Shown here one piece after another: positions 8,007-15,561 of a stretch of 34,516 bases of DNA. Each line of letters starts with the position of its first letter. Positions within the stretch are counted from its first letter, which is position 1. Both the position numbers and the translations under genes were made by a program. The notes beneath the pieces are model-generated. The model saw only the letters and a list, made by a program, of their open reading frames with translations. It made no database searches and had not been told where the DNA came from. Source of the stretch: DATAEG01 sp036258135 (GTDB taxonomy: Bacteria; Actinomycetota; Actinomycetes; Mycobacteriales; Jatrophihabitantaceae); contig DATAEG010000089.1 of the NCBI GenBank assembly GCA_036258135.1, positions 1 to 34,516 of the forward strand, in the 5' to 3' direction.

Positions 8007-9189
8007 CGCTCATGGCTAGCTCCTCCAGGACACGAAGATGCTGGTCCAGGACCACGTCGAGGCTGAAGTGCGCCGAGATGAGCGACGTCTGGGCCGCGGC
8101 GATACGCGCCCGAGCGCGCCCGTCTCTCAGAAGCCGTACCAACGCACTGGCTAGCGCGTCCGAGTCATCTGGTGCCACGAGCACGCAGTTCGTCCCGCTC
8201 TCCAGATCCACGCCCGGAAAGTTGTCGGGCCGTACAGCTACGACAACCGGTACACCTGCGGCCATGCTCTCCAACGTCGCCGTACCCATCCCATATCCCT
8301 GCAAATCGTGGCTCTCCACGGCCGCTGCGGCCAGGAAATGCGGCACATCGGCCCTCGGCACGGCGCCTACGGCTATCACCGCGTCGGCGACGCCGAGTTC
8401 AGCGGCTCGGGTCTGGAACGCGGGGTAGTACACGGTGCCGACCACGACGAGCTTCGCGTCTGGACAGTCGGCGAGCACCTTTGGCATGGCCTCGACCAGG
8501 CTCACCCGATCGCGTAGGGGTATGACGTGGCCCAGTGACAAGATCAGGGGCGCGTCGCCGGCGCCCAGCCGCTGACGGGCGATCTCGGCGTCTCCTCCCG
8601 TCATCTCTGCCGGATCGACGCCGACCGGAATGTACTCGAGAGCGGAAAAGCAACCCCGGTAGCGTTTCTTGATGTACTCGTCCATCTGGACGTCCATGAC
8701 CACCATGTGCGGCTGGTAGCGGCGCAGGATCGGAGCCACGACCAACTTGTCGAGCCAGCGGAACACTCCGCGATAGTGGGCCTTTGGATTCTCCAGCCGG
8801 GTGTGTACCGACAGCAGGGCGGGTATGCCTCGCTGACGGCTATAGCGCGCGGTGGCCCACGTGAGATCGAAGAACTGGCCGTGCTGATGCATGACGTCTG
8901 GCCGAAAGTCGTCCAGAAGCGCAGCCAGCCGACGGTGCAACGACGGCCGGGTGGCGAAGGCCAGATCGAAGCTCACCGACAGCCGGGTGTGCGGGATCGC
9001 GGCCGCCGGCAACCGGACCACCCGCAGCCGCGGCTCGAGCCACTCCTCCGCGGGCGCATCCTGGTATGCAGCGGTCACCACGAGGACGTGGTGGCCGCGC
9101 CGGGCGTACCCCCGCGCCAACGCGTCGCTGAGGTGCGAACTACCGCTGACTCTCGGAGGGTAGAAGTTGTTGACTACCAGGATCCGCAT
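7984..9189 (-). CDS. GT4 family glycosyltransferase
   Basis: A 401-residue GT-B fold retaining glycosyltransferase that transfers sugar from a nucleotide donor to a growing glycan at the membrane face. Seen: N-terminal MRILVVNNFYPPRVSGSSHLSDALARG with the Gly-rich acceptor loop, HQHGQFFDLTW, and in the C-terminal domain LILSLGHVIPLRDRVSLVEAM, ESHDLQGYGMGTATLESMAAGVPVV (the E-x7-E donor-binding region) and NCVLVAPDDSDALASAL. It is last of a minus-strand run: its ATG overlaps the stop of the acetyltransferase by one base (TGATG). Its donor may be the amino sugar made by that run. Which linkage it forms is unknown. Confidence 0.88.
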   Translation of the reverse strand: MRILVVNNFYPPRVSGSSHLSDALARGYARRGHHVLVVTAAYQDAPAEEWLEPRLRVVRLPAAAIPHTRLSVSFDLAFATRPSLHRRLAALLDDFRPDVMHQHGQFFDLTWATARYSRQRGIPALLSVHTRLENPKAHYRGVFRWLDKLVVAPILRRYQPHMVVMDVQMDEYIKKRYRGCFSALEYIPVGVDPAEMTGGDAEIARQRLGAGDAPLILSLGHVIPLRDRVSLVEAMPKVLADCPDAKLVVVGTVYYPAFQTRAAELGVADAVIAVGAVPRADVPHFLAAAAVESHDLQGYGMGTATLESMAAGVPVVVAVRPDNFPGVDLESGTNCVLVAPDDSDALASALVRLLRDGRARARIAAAQTSLISAHFSLDVVLDQHLRVLEELAMSARRSVGR

Positions 9190-9650
9190 CAGGCGCCGGG
9201 GCTCCCGAGGGGGACGATTCGGGTGTCCGGCCCGGCTCCGACCACGTGGCCGATGAGCCGGGCGGGCACGCCCCCCACCACAGCCCGGCTCGGCACGTCA
9301 GCCGTGACGACCGCGCCCGCCGCGATGACGGCCTCGTCGCCCACCGTGACTCCCATGTTCACCACGGCCTGCGCGCCGACGAAGACGCGGTCACCGATCC
9401 GCGTGGGCTTCCGATCCACCTCGGCGTATTCGCGGCCGGAGACGCACCGCATGACGGTGGAGTGCGAGTAGATCTGGGCACCGCTGCTGATGTCGCAGCC
9501 GGCACCGACGCTCAGACCACCTGACCCGTCGATGACCGTAAAGGCGCCGATCCACGTGCCCGGGCCGATCTCTGGCTCACCCACGACCCAGGCATGTGCG
9601 TGGTACGGGTTCGCCGGGAGTTCGGCAGCGCTCGGCACCGGCTCGCTCAC
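9189..9650 (-). CDS. Hexapeptide-repeat acetyltransferase (WbpD/WbbJ-like)
   Basis: A 153-residue left-handed beta-helix acetyltransferase. Seen: WVVGEPEIGPGTWIGAFTVIDGSGGLSVGAGCDI, then IYSHSTVMRCV with a probable catalytic His, then IGDRVFVGAQAVVNMGVTVGDEAVIAAGAVVTADVP and the VVGGVPARLIG closing turn usual in these enzymes. Its position downstream of an aminotransferase and an epimerase suggests that it N-acetylates an amino-sugar nucleotide with acetyl-CoA, as WbpD does. It overlaps the epimerase stop by four bases (ATGA) at its start and the glycosyltransferase start by one base at its end, so all three are probably made from one message. O-acetylation of the polymer is the alternative. 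Confidence 0.82.
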   Translation of the reverse strand: MSEPVPSAAELPANPYHAHAWVVGEPEIGPGTWIGAFTVIDGSGGLSVGAGCDISSGAQIYSHSTVMRCVSGREYAEVDRKPTRIGDRVFVGAQAVVNMGVTVGDEAVIAAGAVVTADVPSRAVVGGVPARLIGHVVGAGPDTRIVPLGSPGA

Positions 9651-10582
9651 GAGATCGTCTGCTTCACGAGGTTGGTCATCCCGTCCTCCACGGTGATGGT
9701 CGGCTCGAACCCGAGCACGGTCTTGGCACGCCTGGTATCCGCGGCTCGTCGAGAAACGAGTACCTCGCGAGGATTGAACTGTGGCTCGACGTCCAGCCCG
9801 GCCGCGTCGATCAACATTTTGGCTAGCTGCGCGACAGACGTGTCGATACCGGTCCCCACGTTGATCGGCATGTTCGCCGCGTCCGATTCCAACGCGAGGA
9901 CGGTGGCCCGGGCGACGTCATGGACATGGATGAAGTCCATGGACTGCTCGCCCTTCCCGTCGATAGTGGGCGCCTGGCCGCTGCGCAAACGTGCCACGAA
10001 ATGGTTGATCACCGACGTGTAGTAGGCCGTCGTCTTCTGTCCCTCGCCGTAGACGTTGAAATACCGCAGCGCGATCCACGAGAGCCCACGTTCCCGCTGG
10101 TAGAAGGCGAGCAGATCCTCAGCGGTCCGCTTGCTGATGCAGTACGGCGTCAATGGGTTGAGCCGATCATCCTCGTGCATCGGGATCTTCTGCGGATCGC
10201 CGTACACCGACGCGCTCGAGGCGAAAACCACCCGTCGCACTCCATGGTCGGCAGCGGCAGTGAACACGTTCTGGGACCCGACCAGGTTGATGTCAATGCT
10301 CTCGTGCGGATCGGCCAGGCTCTTGTTGATACTGACCGCGGCCAGATGGATCACGGACCCACATCCGCGCATGGCCTGGTGAACGGCACCGCCGTAGCGA
10401 ACGTCCTGGTCGATGAGTTCCACCCGTCCGCCCGACTCGAGCTCGGCCACCCGTTCGCGGTCGCCGCGGAACATGTTGTCGAAGATGCGCACGTCATAGC
10501 CGCGCTCGACAAGCATCGGCACCACATGCAGGCCGATGAACCCAGCCCCACCGGTCACGAGCACAGTCTTGGCCGAGTTCAT
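9647..10582 (-). CDS. NAD-dependent epimerase/dehydratase (UDP-sugar 4-epimerase-like)
   Basis: A 311-residue extended short-chain dehydrogenase. Seen: the NAD-binding motif VTGGAGFIGLHV (9-20), SSASVYG (122-128) supplying the catalytic Ser, and the Y-x3-K pair in TPYCISKRTAEDL (Tyr147, Lys151). RYFNVYGEGQ and the C-terminal VEDGMTNLVKQ match 4-epimerases of UDP-Glc, UDP-GlcNAc or UDP-uronic acids. AAAGG lies eight bases before the ATG. It is 64 bases downstream of the second aminotransferase and overlaps the acetyltransferase by four bases. Inferred role: supply or rearrange the nucleotide sugar used by the minus-strand cluster. It could instead be a 4,6-dehydratase-like or decarboxylating family member; substrate not readable. 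Confidence 0.85.
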   Translation of the reverse strand: MNSAKTVLVTGGAGFIGLHVVPMLVERGYDVRIFDNMFRGDRERVAELESGGRVELIDQDVRYGGAVHQAMRGCGSVIHLAAVSINKSLADPHESIDINLVGSQNVFTAAADHGVRRVVFASSASVYGDPQKIPMHEDDRLNPLTPYCISKRTAEDLLAFYQRERGLSWIALRYFNVYGEGQKTTAYYTSVINHFVARLRSGQAPTIDGKGEQSMDFIHVHDVARATVLALESDAANMPINVGTGIDTSVAQLAKMLIDAAGLDVEPQFNPREVLVSRRAADTRRAKTVLGFEPTITVEDGMTNLVKQTIS

Positions 10583-10646
10583 CGCACGTACCTTTCTGTT
10601 CCACCGTCCGAGCCAGCTATGAGTGCGCTTGGATTTCGATAAGGAC

Positions 10647-11777
10647 TCACGCGGCTGCCGTTACGGCGTCCCGCACCGCCTTCGAGACAACCTCGACGTC
10701 CCCGTCGGTGAGATTCGCGTGCATGGGGATGGCCAGGTGCCGCCGAAAGACGCTCGCCGATACCGGGCAGGGCGGCCTCGGACCGTACACCGGCTGAACA
10801 TGCGAAGCGTATGTGCCGATGTTGCACTGAACGCCGAGGCGGCGCAGCTGCGCGCCGACGCGCCCGCGGTTGACGCGATCACTGAGGGTCAGCACATAGG
10901 ACTGCCAGACGGTCCGCCGGTCGGACAGCTCGACGGGCGTCTCGACTTCCTCCAGGTCGCCCAAGAGCTCGGCGTATCCGTCGGCCACCCGGCGCCGGGC
11001 GGCCACGAGCTCAGGAAGCCTGTCCAGCTGTGCGGAGACGACCGCGGCGGCGATCTCCGAAAGCTTGTAGTTCCAGCCGAGCTCGTCGAACGTCGGAACC
11101 GGCAGATCGTCGGAGTCGGCGCGAGTCAATGCGCTCTCTATACCGAAGAAGTGCCATTTACGAGCCTTGGCTATCAGATCGGTATTGTCCGAGGTGATCG
11201 CTCCGCCTTCGCCTGAGGTGATGCCCTTTCGGCCGTGGAACGAGAAGCAGGCCACGTCAGCGAGACCGCCCGTTGGCCGGCCTCGGTATGTTGCGCCTGC
11301 AGAACATGCGGCGTCTTCGACGAGCCACAGCCCGTGCTGGTCGGTGATCGCGCGTAGCTCGTCGTAGTCGGCCGGCTGGCCGAAAGCGTCGACCGCGATG
11401 ACGCCGACAGTTCGCGGAGTGATCGCCGCCTCCACCGCGGCCGGATCAGCGGTCCAGATGTCGGGACGAACGTCCGCAAACACCGGCTGCGCACCCGTGT
11501 AGCGCACCGCATGGCCCGTTGCCGGGAAGGTGTAGTCAGCCACGATCACTTCGTCACCGACCCCGGCGCCGAGGGCCAGCACCGACAGATGCAACGCGGC
11601 CGTGCAGTTGTTCACCGTCAAGGCCTCGGACACACCGCAGAACTCGGCGAATCGAGCCTCGAACGCATGTCCGACCGGTCCCTGCCCTGCCACCCAGCCC
11701 GATTGCAGTACGTCGGCCACGGCTGCGATCTCCTCCGGACCGAACGTGGGCTGGCCTAGTCGGATCGGGTGCGGCAT
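10647..11777 (-). CDS. DegT/DnrJ/EryC1/StrS sugar aminotransferase (second copy)
   Basis: A 376-residue PLP-dependent sugar aminotransferase, clearly different in sequence from the one at 5935. Seen: VNNCTAALHL (55-64), WLVEDAACSAGA with Asp155, and FSFHGRKGITSGEGG with the PLP-binding Lys184. An Asn-Cys pair (NNCTA) replaces the common NSGTA, and HGRK replaces the YATK of the first copy, so the two probably act on different sugars. GAGG precedes the ATG by about six bases. It heads the minus-strand run aminotransferase, epimerase, acetyltransferase, GT4. Together these look like one route: keto sugar to amino sugar, N-acetylation, transfer. The keto-sugar source (4,6-dehydratase) is not in the window. 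Confidence 0.87.
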   Translation of the reverse strand: MPHPIRLGQPTFGPEEIAAVADVLQSGWVAGQGPVGHAFEARFAEFCGVSEALTVNNCTAALHLSVLALGAGVGDEVIVADYTFPATGHAVRYTGAQPVFADVRPDIWTADPAAVEAAITPRTVGVIAVDAFGQPADYDELRAITDQHGLWLVEDAACSAGATYRGRPTGGLADVACFSFHGRKGITSGEGGAITSDNTDLIAKARKWHFFGIESALTRADSDDLPVPTFDELGWNYKLSEIAAAVVSAQLDRLPELVAARRRVADGYAELLGDLEEVETPVELSDRRTVWQSYVLTLSDRVNRGRVGAQLRRLGVQCNIGTYASHVQPVYGPRPPCPVSASVFRRHLAIPMHANLTDGDVEVVSKAVRDAVTAAA

Positions 11778-11866
11778 GTGGTCCTCAGGAATCGGCGTCG
11801 CGGACGGCGACCGAGTGTGCTGATCGCGGGGCCAGTCTAAATGCCGATCTTGAGCATCTGGATCGC

Positions 11867-13033
11867 TTACGTGGCGCGCTGGACCGCGGCCCCGGCCTCA
11901 AGTAACGCGTCGACGTCCGGCACGCCCCAGTCGGCTAGCGCGGCCGAGGTGTCCTGCCCTGGCTGGGCCGGCGGCGTCGGCACCGGAGAGGGGGTGCGGC
12001 TGAAGCGGGGTGCCGGTGCGGGCTGGACCACACCGTCCACCTCGACGAACGTGCCACGGGCGGCGAGCTGAGGATGTTCCGGCGCCTCGGTGAGGGACAG
12101 CACCGGGGCCACGCAGGCGTCCGTCCCGTCGAAACTGGCCTCCCACTCGGCCAGGGTCCGCCCGGCGATGACTGCGGCGATACGCGCCCGCAGCCGGGTC
12201 CAGGCCTCCGGGTCGTCGCGGTCGGGGACGTCGGTCAGGCCGAGGACGGAAAGCAGCTCCGCGTAAAACTTCTCCTCCAACGCGCCCACCGCGAGCCACT
12301 TGCCATCCGAGGTCTGGTACACGTCGTACGGCGGGTAGCCGGTGTCCAGGAAGTTGACCCCGCGCTCGTCGCGCCAGGCCCCGGCGGCCAGCAGGCCGCG
12401 CAGCATTGTGCTCAACGAGGCCACTCCGTCGACGATGGCCGCGTCGACGACCTGGCCTTGGCCCGAACGGCTCGCCTCCCACAACGCGGCCAGCACGCCC
12501 ATCACCAGGTACGTCCCGCCGCCGCCGAAGTCGCCAACCATATTGGCCGGGACCTGGGGCGGGCCGCCGCGACGACCGAACGCGTGCAGCGCGCCCGTCA
12601 CCGCGAGGTAGCTGATGTCGTGCCCGGCGGCGCGCGCCCACGGGCCGTCCTGGCCCCACCCGGTCATCCGACCGTAGACGAGCGCGGGGTTGCGTTCCCA
12701 GCACGCCTCCGGTCCGATGCCCAGGCGCTCGGTGACGCCGGGACGGAAGCCTTCAATGAGCACGTCGGCGCGTTCGACCAGGCGCAGCGCCGCAGCCAGC
12801 CCGAGCGGGTGACGCAGGTCGAGAATGACGCTGCGCCGGGAGCGCTTCAGCAGGTCGTACTCGTCGGGCGCCGGCTCGAAGGCGCCGACGGAGCTCGGAC
12901 GTTCGATGCGCAGCACCTCCGCGCCCATATCGGCCAACAGCATGGCCGCGAACGGAGCCGGTCCGATCCCGGCCAGTTCCAGCACCCGCAGCCCCGCCAG
13001 CGGTCCGGATGGGGCATCAGTCGACGGTGTCAC
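11867..13033 (-). CDS. CaiB/BaiF family III CoA-transferase or alpha-methylacyl-CoA racemase-like protein
   Basis: A 388-residue family III CoA-transferase fold protein. Seen: the opening LAGLRVLELAGIGPAPFAAMLLADMGAEVLRIERP (split here only by reading), DLRHPLGLAAALRLVERADVLIEGFRPGV, His138 in AGHDISYLA and Asp168 in VGDFGGGG. A His/Asp pair at these places is the catalytic pair described for alpha-methylacyl-CoA racemase, which epimerises 2-methyl branched acyl-CoAs. True CoA-transferases use an Asp at the second site too, so activity is not settled. The start is a GTG at 13033, preceded at seven bases by CATCTT, a possible -10. A small minus-strand frame ends in a GTGA overlap with it. From memory, Rv3272 of M. 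tuberculosis holds the same place. Confidence 0.82.
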   Translation of the reverse strand: MTPSTDAPSGPLAGLRVLELAGIGPAPFAAMLLADMGAEVLRIERPSSVGAFEPAPDEYDLLKRSRRSVILDLRHPLGLAAALRLVERADVLIEGFRPGVTERLGIGPEACWERNPALVYGRMTGWGQDGPWARAAGHDISYLAVTGALHAFGRRGGPPQVPANMVGDFGGGGTYLVMGVLAALWEASRSGQGQVVDAAIVDGVASLSTMLRGLLAAGAWRDERGVNFLDTGYPPYDVYQTSDGKWLAVGALEEKFYAELLSVLGLTDVPDRDDPEAWTRLRARIAAVIAGRTLAEWEASFDGTDACVAPVLSLTEAPEHPQLAARGTFVEVDGVVQPAPAPRFSRTPSPVPTPPAQPGQDTSAALADWGVPDVDALLEAGAAVQRAT

Positions 13034-13155
13034 GCAGCCAAAGATGGCACAACCTCGTCAGGTGGGAAGCGGTGCCGGGCCATCACCTGACGATTGATCT
13101 GCCTGAAGCGGCGCAGATCCGTGTCGCGGACGTCTCCGGCCCGGGTGATCGCCAC
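13030..13155 (-). CDS. Candidate small ORF coupled to the CaiB-family gene
   Basis: A 41-residue frame from GTG at 13155 (AITRAGDVRDTDLRRF, ending DEVVPSLAA). Its TGA overlaps the GTG of the CaiB-family gene in the four bases GTGA, the arrangement of coupled genes. Most of its codons end in G or C, as in real genes here. I do not recognise the protein. It may be a genuine small gene or the tail of a lost one: a stop codon lies a few codons upstream of its start. It competes with the reading in which the CaiB-family gene has its own leaderless promoter. Confidence 0.3.
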   Translation of the reverse strand: MAITRAGDVRDTDLRRFRQINRQVMARHRFPPDEVVPSLAA

Positions 13156-13352
13156 GCTGTTGGAGCGTTAGCAGGCTTCACCATTCGCCTCCCGTGCGCA
13201 CCAGGCGCCGTGAGCCGAAGTTGCGCGACGACCCGGTCATGCTCGGGCCGATCAACATCCTCAAGCTGAAGTTCTCGCCGGAGGGTTAACAGCAGAGTCA
13301 GCGGAGGTCGGACGTGGGACCGCAGCCACCGGCGCAAGGCGTGGGCGCAGGC
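13034..13352. other. Low-content interval with possible gene debris
   Basis: Apart from the small minus-strand frame at 13030-13155, I see no intact gene here. On the plus strand a frame ends at a TAA near 13289 with the residues REPKLRDDPVMLGPINILKL and a few more, strongly GC-ended codons and no visible start. It looks like the C-terminal end of a lost gene, family not recognised. The interval leads into the ATPase and PPK2 remnants. Confidence 0.4.
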
Positions 13353-13355
13353 GCC

Positions 13356-13500
13356 GAGACGGACTGGTATCGGCTGTCGAATTGAGGAAGCCTGCCAACG
13401 ACTGCAGGTGGACTCTGGTACGGGGCTGACCTCGGCTGAGGTCGTGGAGCGGCGTTGACGTACGGTCCCCAACTGGTTGGCGGAGGAGCCGTCATACGAC
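13356..13500 (+). pseudogene. Remnant of a cation-transporting P-type ATPase (N-terminal domain)
   Basis: Translation by eye gives ETDWYRLS, a one-base slip near 13380, then IEEACQRLQVDSGTGLTSAE followed by VVERR, an in-frame TGA at 13456, and VPNWLAEEP. This follows the Cation_ATPase_N pattern (W-x-x-x-S-x-E-E-x2-x-x-L-x-V-x3-x-GL-S-x-x-E-x2-x-R-x3-YGPN-x-L-x-E-E). Downstream the similarity ends and no transmembrane or DKTGT region follows, so only about 45 residues remain. The first slip and the stop mean it cannot make a functional pump. The match is by pattern recognition, without an alignment. Confidence 0.6.
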
Positions 13501-13501
13501 G

Positions 13502-13699
13502 ATGGCAGGGCCCGGGACCTCGACACCCTGGGCGGCATGGTATGTACTACCCGCCGATGACAAGAAGGTCATGCAGGCGCTCGTGGCTGCGGTGATCGTG
13601 GACGCCATCGAATCGCTCGACCTGCGCTGGCCGATCGTGTCAGACGCAGACGGCGCCAGGAACGCCCTGGCTCGCCAGGCCCTATCAGAGGAGATGTAG
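13502..13699 (+). pseudogene. C-terminal remnant of a PPK2 family polyphosphate kinase
   Basis: The 65-residue frame contains PWAAWYVLPADDKKVMQALV then AAVIVDAIESLDLRWP, which matches the end of PPK2 enzymes (W-Y-V-x-P-A-D-x-K-x4-x-x-x-A-V-x3-V-D-x-L-x-x-LDL-x-x-P). PPK2 transfers phosphate between polyphosphate and nucleotides and is about 250-300 residues long; the P-loop part is absent here. The usual PADHK reads PADDK. It is in a different frame from the ATPase remnant just upstream, which suggests that a deletion fused the head of one gene to the tail of another. It might still be translated from the ATG at 13502 but would lack the active site. Confidence 0.7.
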
Positions 13700-13701
13700 G
13701 A

Positions 13702-14106
13702 ATGGTTCTAGCAGGTGACTTCGGTACCGGTCAGGTGTTCTGGTCGTTCCTGTGGTTCGCGCTGTTCTTCTTGTGGATCTGGTTGTTGATCATCGTTTTC
13801 ACCGACATCTTCCGCAGCCATGACCTGTCCGGTTGGGGCAAAGCCCTGTGGATCATCTTCGTCATCGTGCTGCCCTACCTCGGCGTCTTCGTCTACCTCA
13901 TTGCGCGAGGCCACAAGATGGCTGAGCACGCTCAGCAGCAAGCCGCCGACGCGGACGCCTCCGCACGGGCGTACATCCAGTCGGTGGCCAGTTCCAGCGG
14001 CTCAGGCTCGGCGGACGAGATCGCACGGCTCGCGGAGCTGCGTGACCGAGGCGTGATCAGCGAAGAGGAGTTCCAAAAGGGCAAGGCCAAGGCCCTCACT
14101 GGCTGA
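13702..14106 (+). CDS. PLDc_N / SHOCT domain small membrane protein
   Basis: A 134-residue protein with two hydrophobic spans (about 11-35 and 46-68), the second followed by a positive RGHK. The first half matches the PLDc_N type of short membrane domain (FTDIFRSHDLSGWGKALWII then FVIVLPYLGVFVYLI). After a linker the C-terminus is a SHOCT motif (EIARLAELRDRGVISEEEFQ, about 106-125), a short helical oligomerisation element. AGGAG lies ahead of the ATG at 13702. No enzymatic role is known for such proteins. In actinobacteria I associate them with stress islands that also carry PPK2, P-type ATPases and universal stress proteins, which matches the debris just upstream. Confidence 0.78.
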   Translation: MVLAGDFGTGQVFWSFLWFALFFLWIWLLIIVFTDIFRSHDLSGWGKALWIIFVIVLPYLGVFVYLIARGHKMAEHAQQQAADADASARAYIQSVASSSGSGSADEIARLAELRDRGVISEEEFQKGKAKALTG

Positions 14107-14138
14107 CCCGGGACATACGGCGGGCAGACATTGGTGCC

Positions 14139-14184
14139 CGATGGTTCGCCTTGAGGTGTCCACCCACCTCAAGGCGAACCATCG
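14139..14184. terminator. Strong bidirectional hairpin terminator
   Basis: A perfect 20-bp stem: arm 14139-14158 (ending GGTTCGCCTTGAGGTG) pairs with 14165-14184 around the six-base loop TCCACC. It sits between the convergent PLDc_N/SHOCT gene (stop at 14106) and the acyl-CoA dehydrogenase (last base 14185), so it can stop both transcripts. There is no clear U-tract, which is common in high-GC actinobacteria. Confidence 0.85.
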
Positions 14185-15369
14185 TCAACGCGATGACCTA
14201 CCTTGCCCATCCGCGAGAAGGTGCCGGGCCATGACCATGCGGTTTATCTGGTTGGTGCCCTCGTAGATCTGGGTGATCTTGGCGTCGCGCATCATGCGTT
14301 CCACCGGGAAATCGCGGGTGTAGCCGTACCCGCCGAACAGCTGGACGGCGTCGGTGGTCACCGACATCGCGGTGTCGGAGGCGAAGCACTTGGCCGCGGC
14401 CGACACCCAGGTCAGATCCGGCTCGTCCCGCTCGGCCTTCGCCGCCGCGGCATAGATCAGCTGGCGGGCCGCCTCCGTACGCATCGCCATGTCGGCGAGC
14501 ATGAACTGAAGTCCCTGGAAGTCCGCGATCGGCCTGCCGAACTGGTGGCGCTGCTTCATGTAGGCGATGGACGCGTCGATGGCGCCCTGGGCGATGCCGA
14601 GGGCCTGGGCACCGATGGTCAACCGGGTGTGGTCCAGCGTCCGCAACGCGATCTTGAACCCGGTGCCGGGCTCGCCGACGATCCGGTCAGCGGGGATCGT
14701 GCAGTTCTCGAAGTAGATCTCGCACGTCGGTGAGCCCTTAATGCCGAGCTTGCGCTCCTTCGGGCCGACCGAGAATCCCGGGTCGTCGTGGCGCACCACG
14801 AACGCGGAGATGCCGCGCGGGCCCGCAGACGGATCGGTCACCGCCATCACCGTGTAGTGCGTCGAAACGCCAGCGTTGGTGATCCAGCACTTCGTCCCGT
14901 TCAGCACCCAGGTGTCCCCCTCCCGGACTGCCCTCGTGCGCATGGCCGCGGCGTCCGAGCCCGCTTCGCGCTCAGAGAGCGCGTAAGAGAACATGGCCTC
15001 GCCGGAGGCGACGTCGGGCAGCATCTGCCGCTTGAGCTCCTCAGAGCCCGCCAAAATCAGCGCCATGGTGCCCAGCTTGTTGACCGCTGGGATCAGGGAC
15101 GACGAGGCGCACGCCCGGGCCACCTCTTCGATGACGATCACTGTGGCGATGGAGTCCGCGCCGGCGCCGCCGTACTCCTCGGGGATGTGCACGGCGTGGA
15201 AGCCGGCCCGGACCAGCGCCTCATAGACGTCCTTGGGGAACTCCCCGGTCTCGTCGGTTTCCGCGGCCCGAGGCGCGATCTTGTCGTCGGCCAGCTCACG
15301 GACCGCCGCGCGCAGCATGTTGTGTTCGTCGGTGAGCCGGTAGAGATCGAAGTCCGGGTTGAGCGCCAT
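14185..15369 (-). CDS. Acyl-CoA dehydrogenase (FadE25-like)
   Basis: A 394-residue FAD-dependent acyl-CoA dehydrogenase that introduces the trans-2 double bond in beta-oxidation or branched amino acid breakdown. Seen: RLTDEHNMLRAAVRELADDKIAP at the N-terminus, FSYALSEREAGSDAAAMRT in the middle beta domain, CWITNAG, and near the end QLFGGYGYTRDFPVERMMRD with KITQIYEGTNQINR, where the Glu of YEGT is the catalytic base of the short- and medium-chain type. The start at 15369 was chosen because the family begins there and because GATGCT lies seven bases before the ATG, with TTGCGG 18 bases further up. The in-frame extension to 15570 is Cys/Arg-rich and not family-like. In mycobacteria fadE25 likewise neighbours purE-purK. 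Confidence 0.88.
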   Translation of the reverse strand: MALNPDFDLYRLTDEHNMLRAAVRELADDKIAPRAAETDETGEFPKDVYEALVRAGFHAVHIPEEYGGAGADSIATVIVIEEVARACASSSLIPAVNKLGTMALILAGSEELKRQMLPDVASGEAMFSYALSEREAGSDAAAMRTRAVREGDTWVLNGTKCWITNAGVSTHYTVMAVTDPSAGPRGISAFVVRHDDPGFSVGPKERKLGIKGSPTCEIYFENCTIPADRIVGEPGTGFKIALRTLDHTRLTIGAQALGIAQGAIDASIAYMKQRHQFGRPIADFQGLQFMLADMAMRTEAARQLIYAAAAKAERDEPDLTWVSAAAKCFASDTAMSVTTDAVQLFGGYGYTRDFPVERMMRDAKITQIYEGTNQINRMVMARHLLADGQGRSSR

Positions 15370-15376
15370 GCGCACT

Positions 15377-15406
15377 AGCATCGCTCGGCAGCGCTTGCAG
15401 CCGCAA
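15377..15406 (-). promoter_or_regulatory. Probable promoter of the acyl-CoA dehydrogenase gene
   Basis: On the minus strand TTGCGG (15401-15406) and GATGCT (15377-15382) are 18 bases apart, and GATGCT is seven bases before the ATG ending at 15367. That gives a leaderless start. The rest of the 15370-15561 gap holds no other feature that I can support. Confidence 0.4.
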
Positions 15407-15561
15407 CGCCAAGCCCACCTGCGGGGGCTGAGCCGGCTGAGGTCCGCGGCCCAGTACCCTAGGCGAACGGCACCGGCGCCGATGACGTCGGTCGTGCGTC
15501 GGGTGCCGAACGGGGCGCCCGCCACTCGCAGAACACCGCGACCGACATCCAGGAGCATTCG

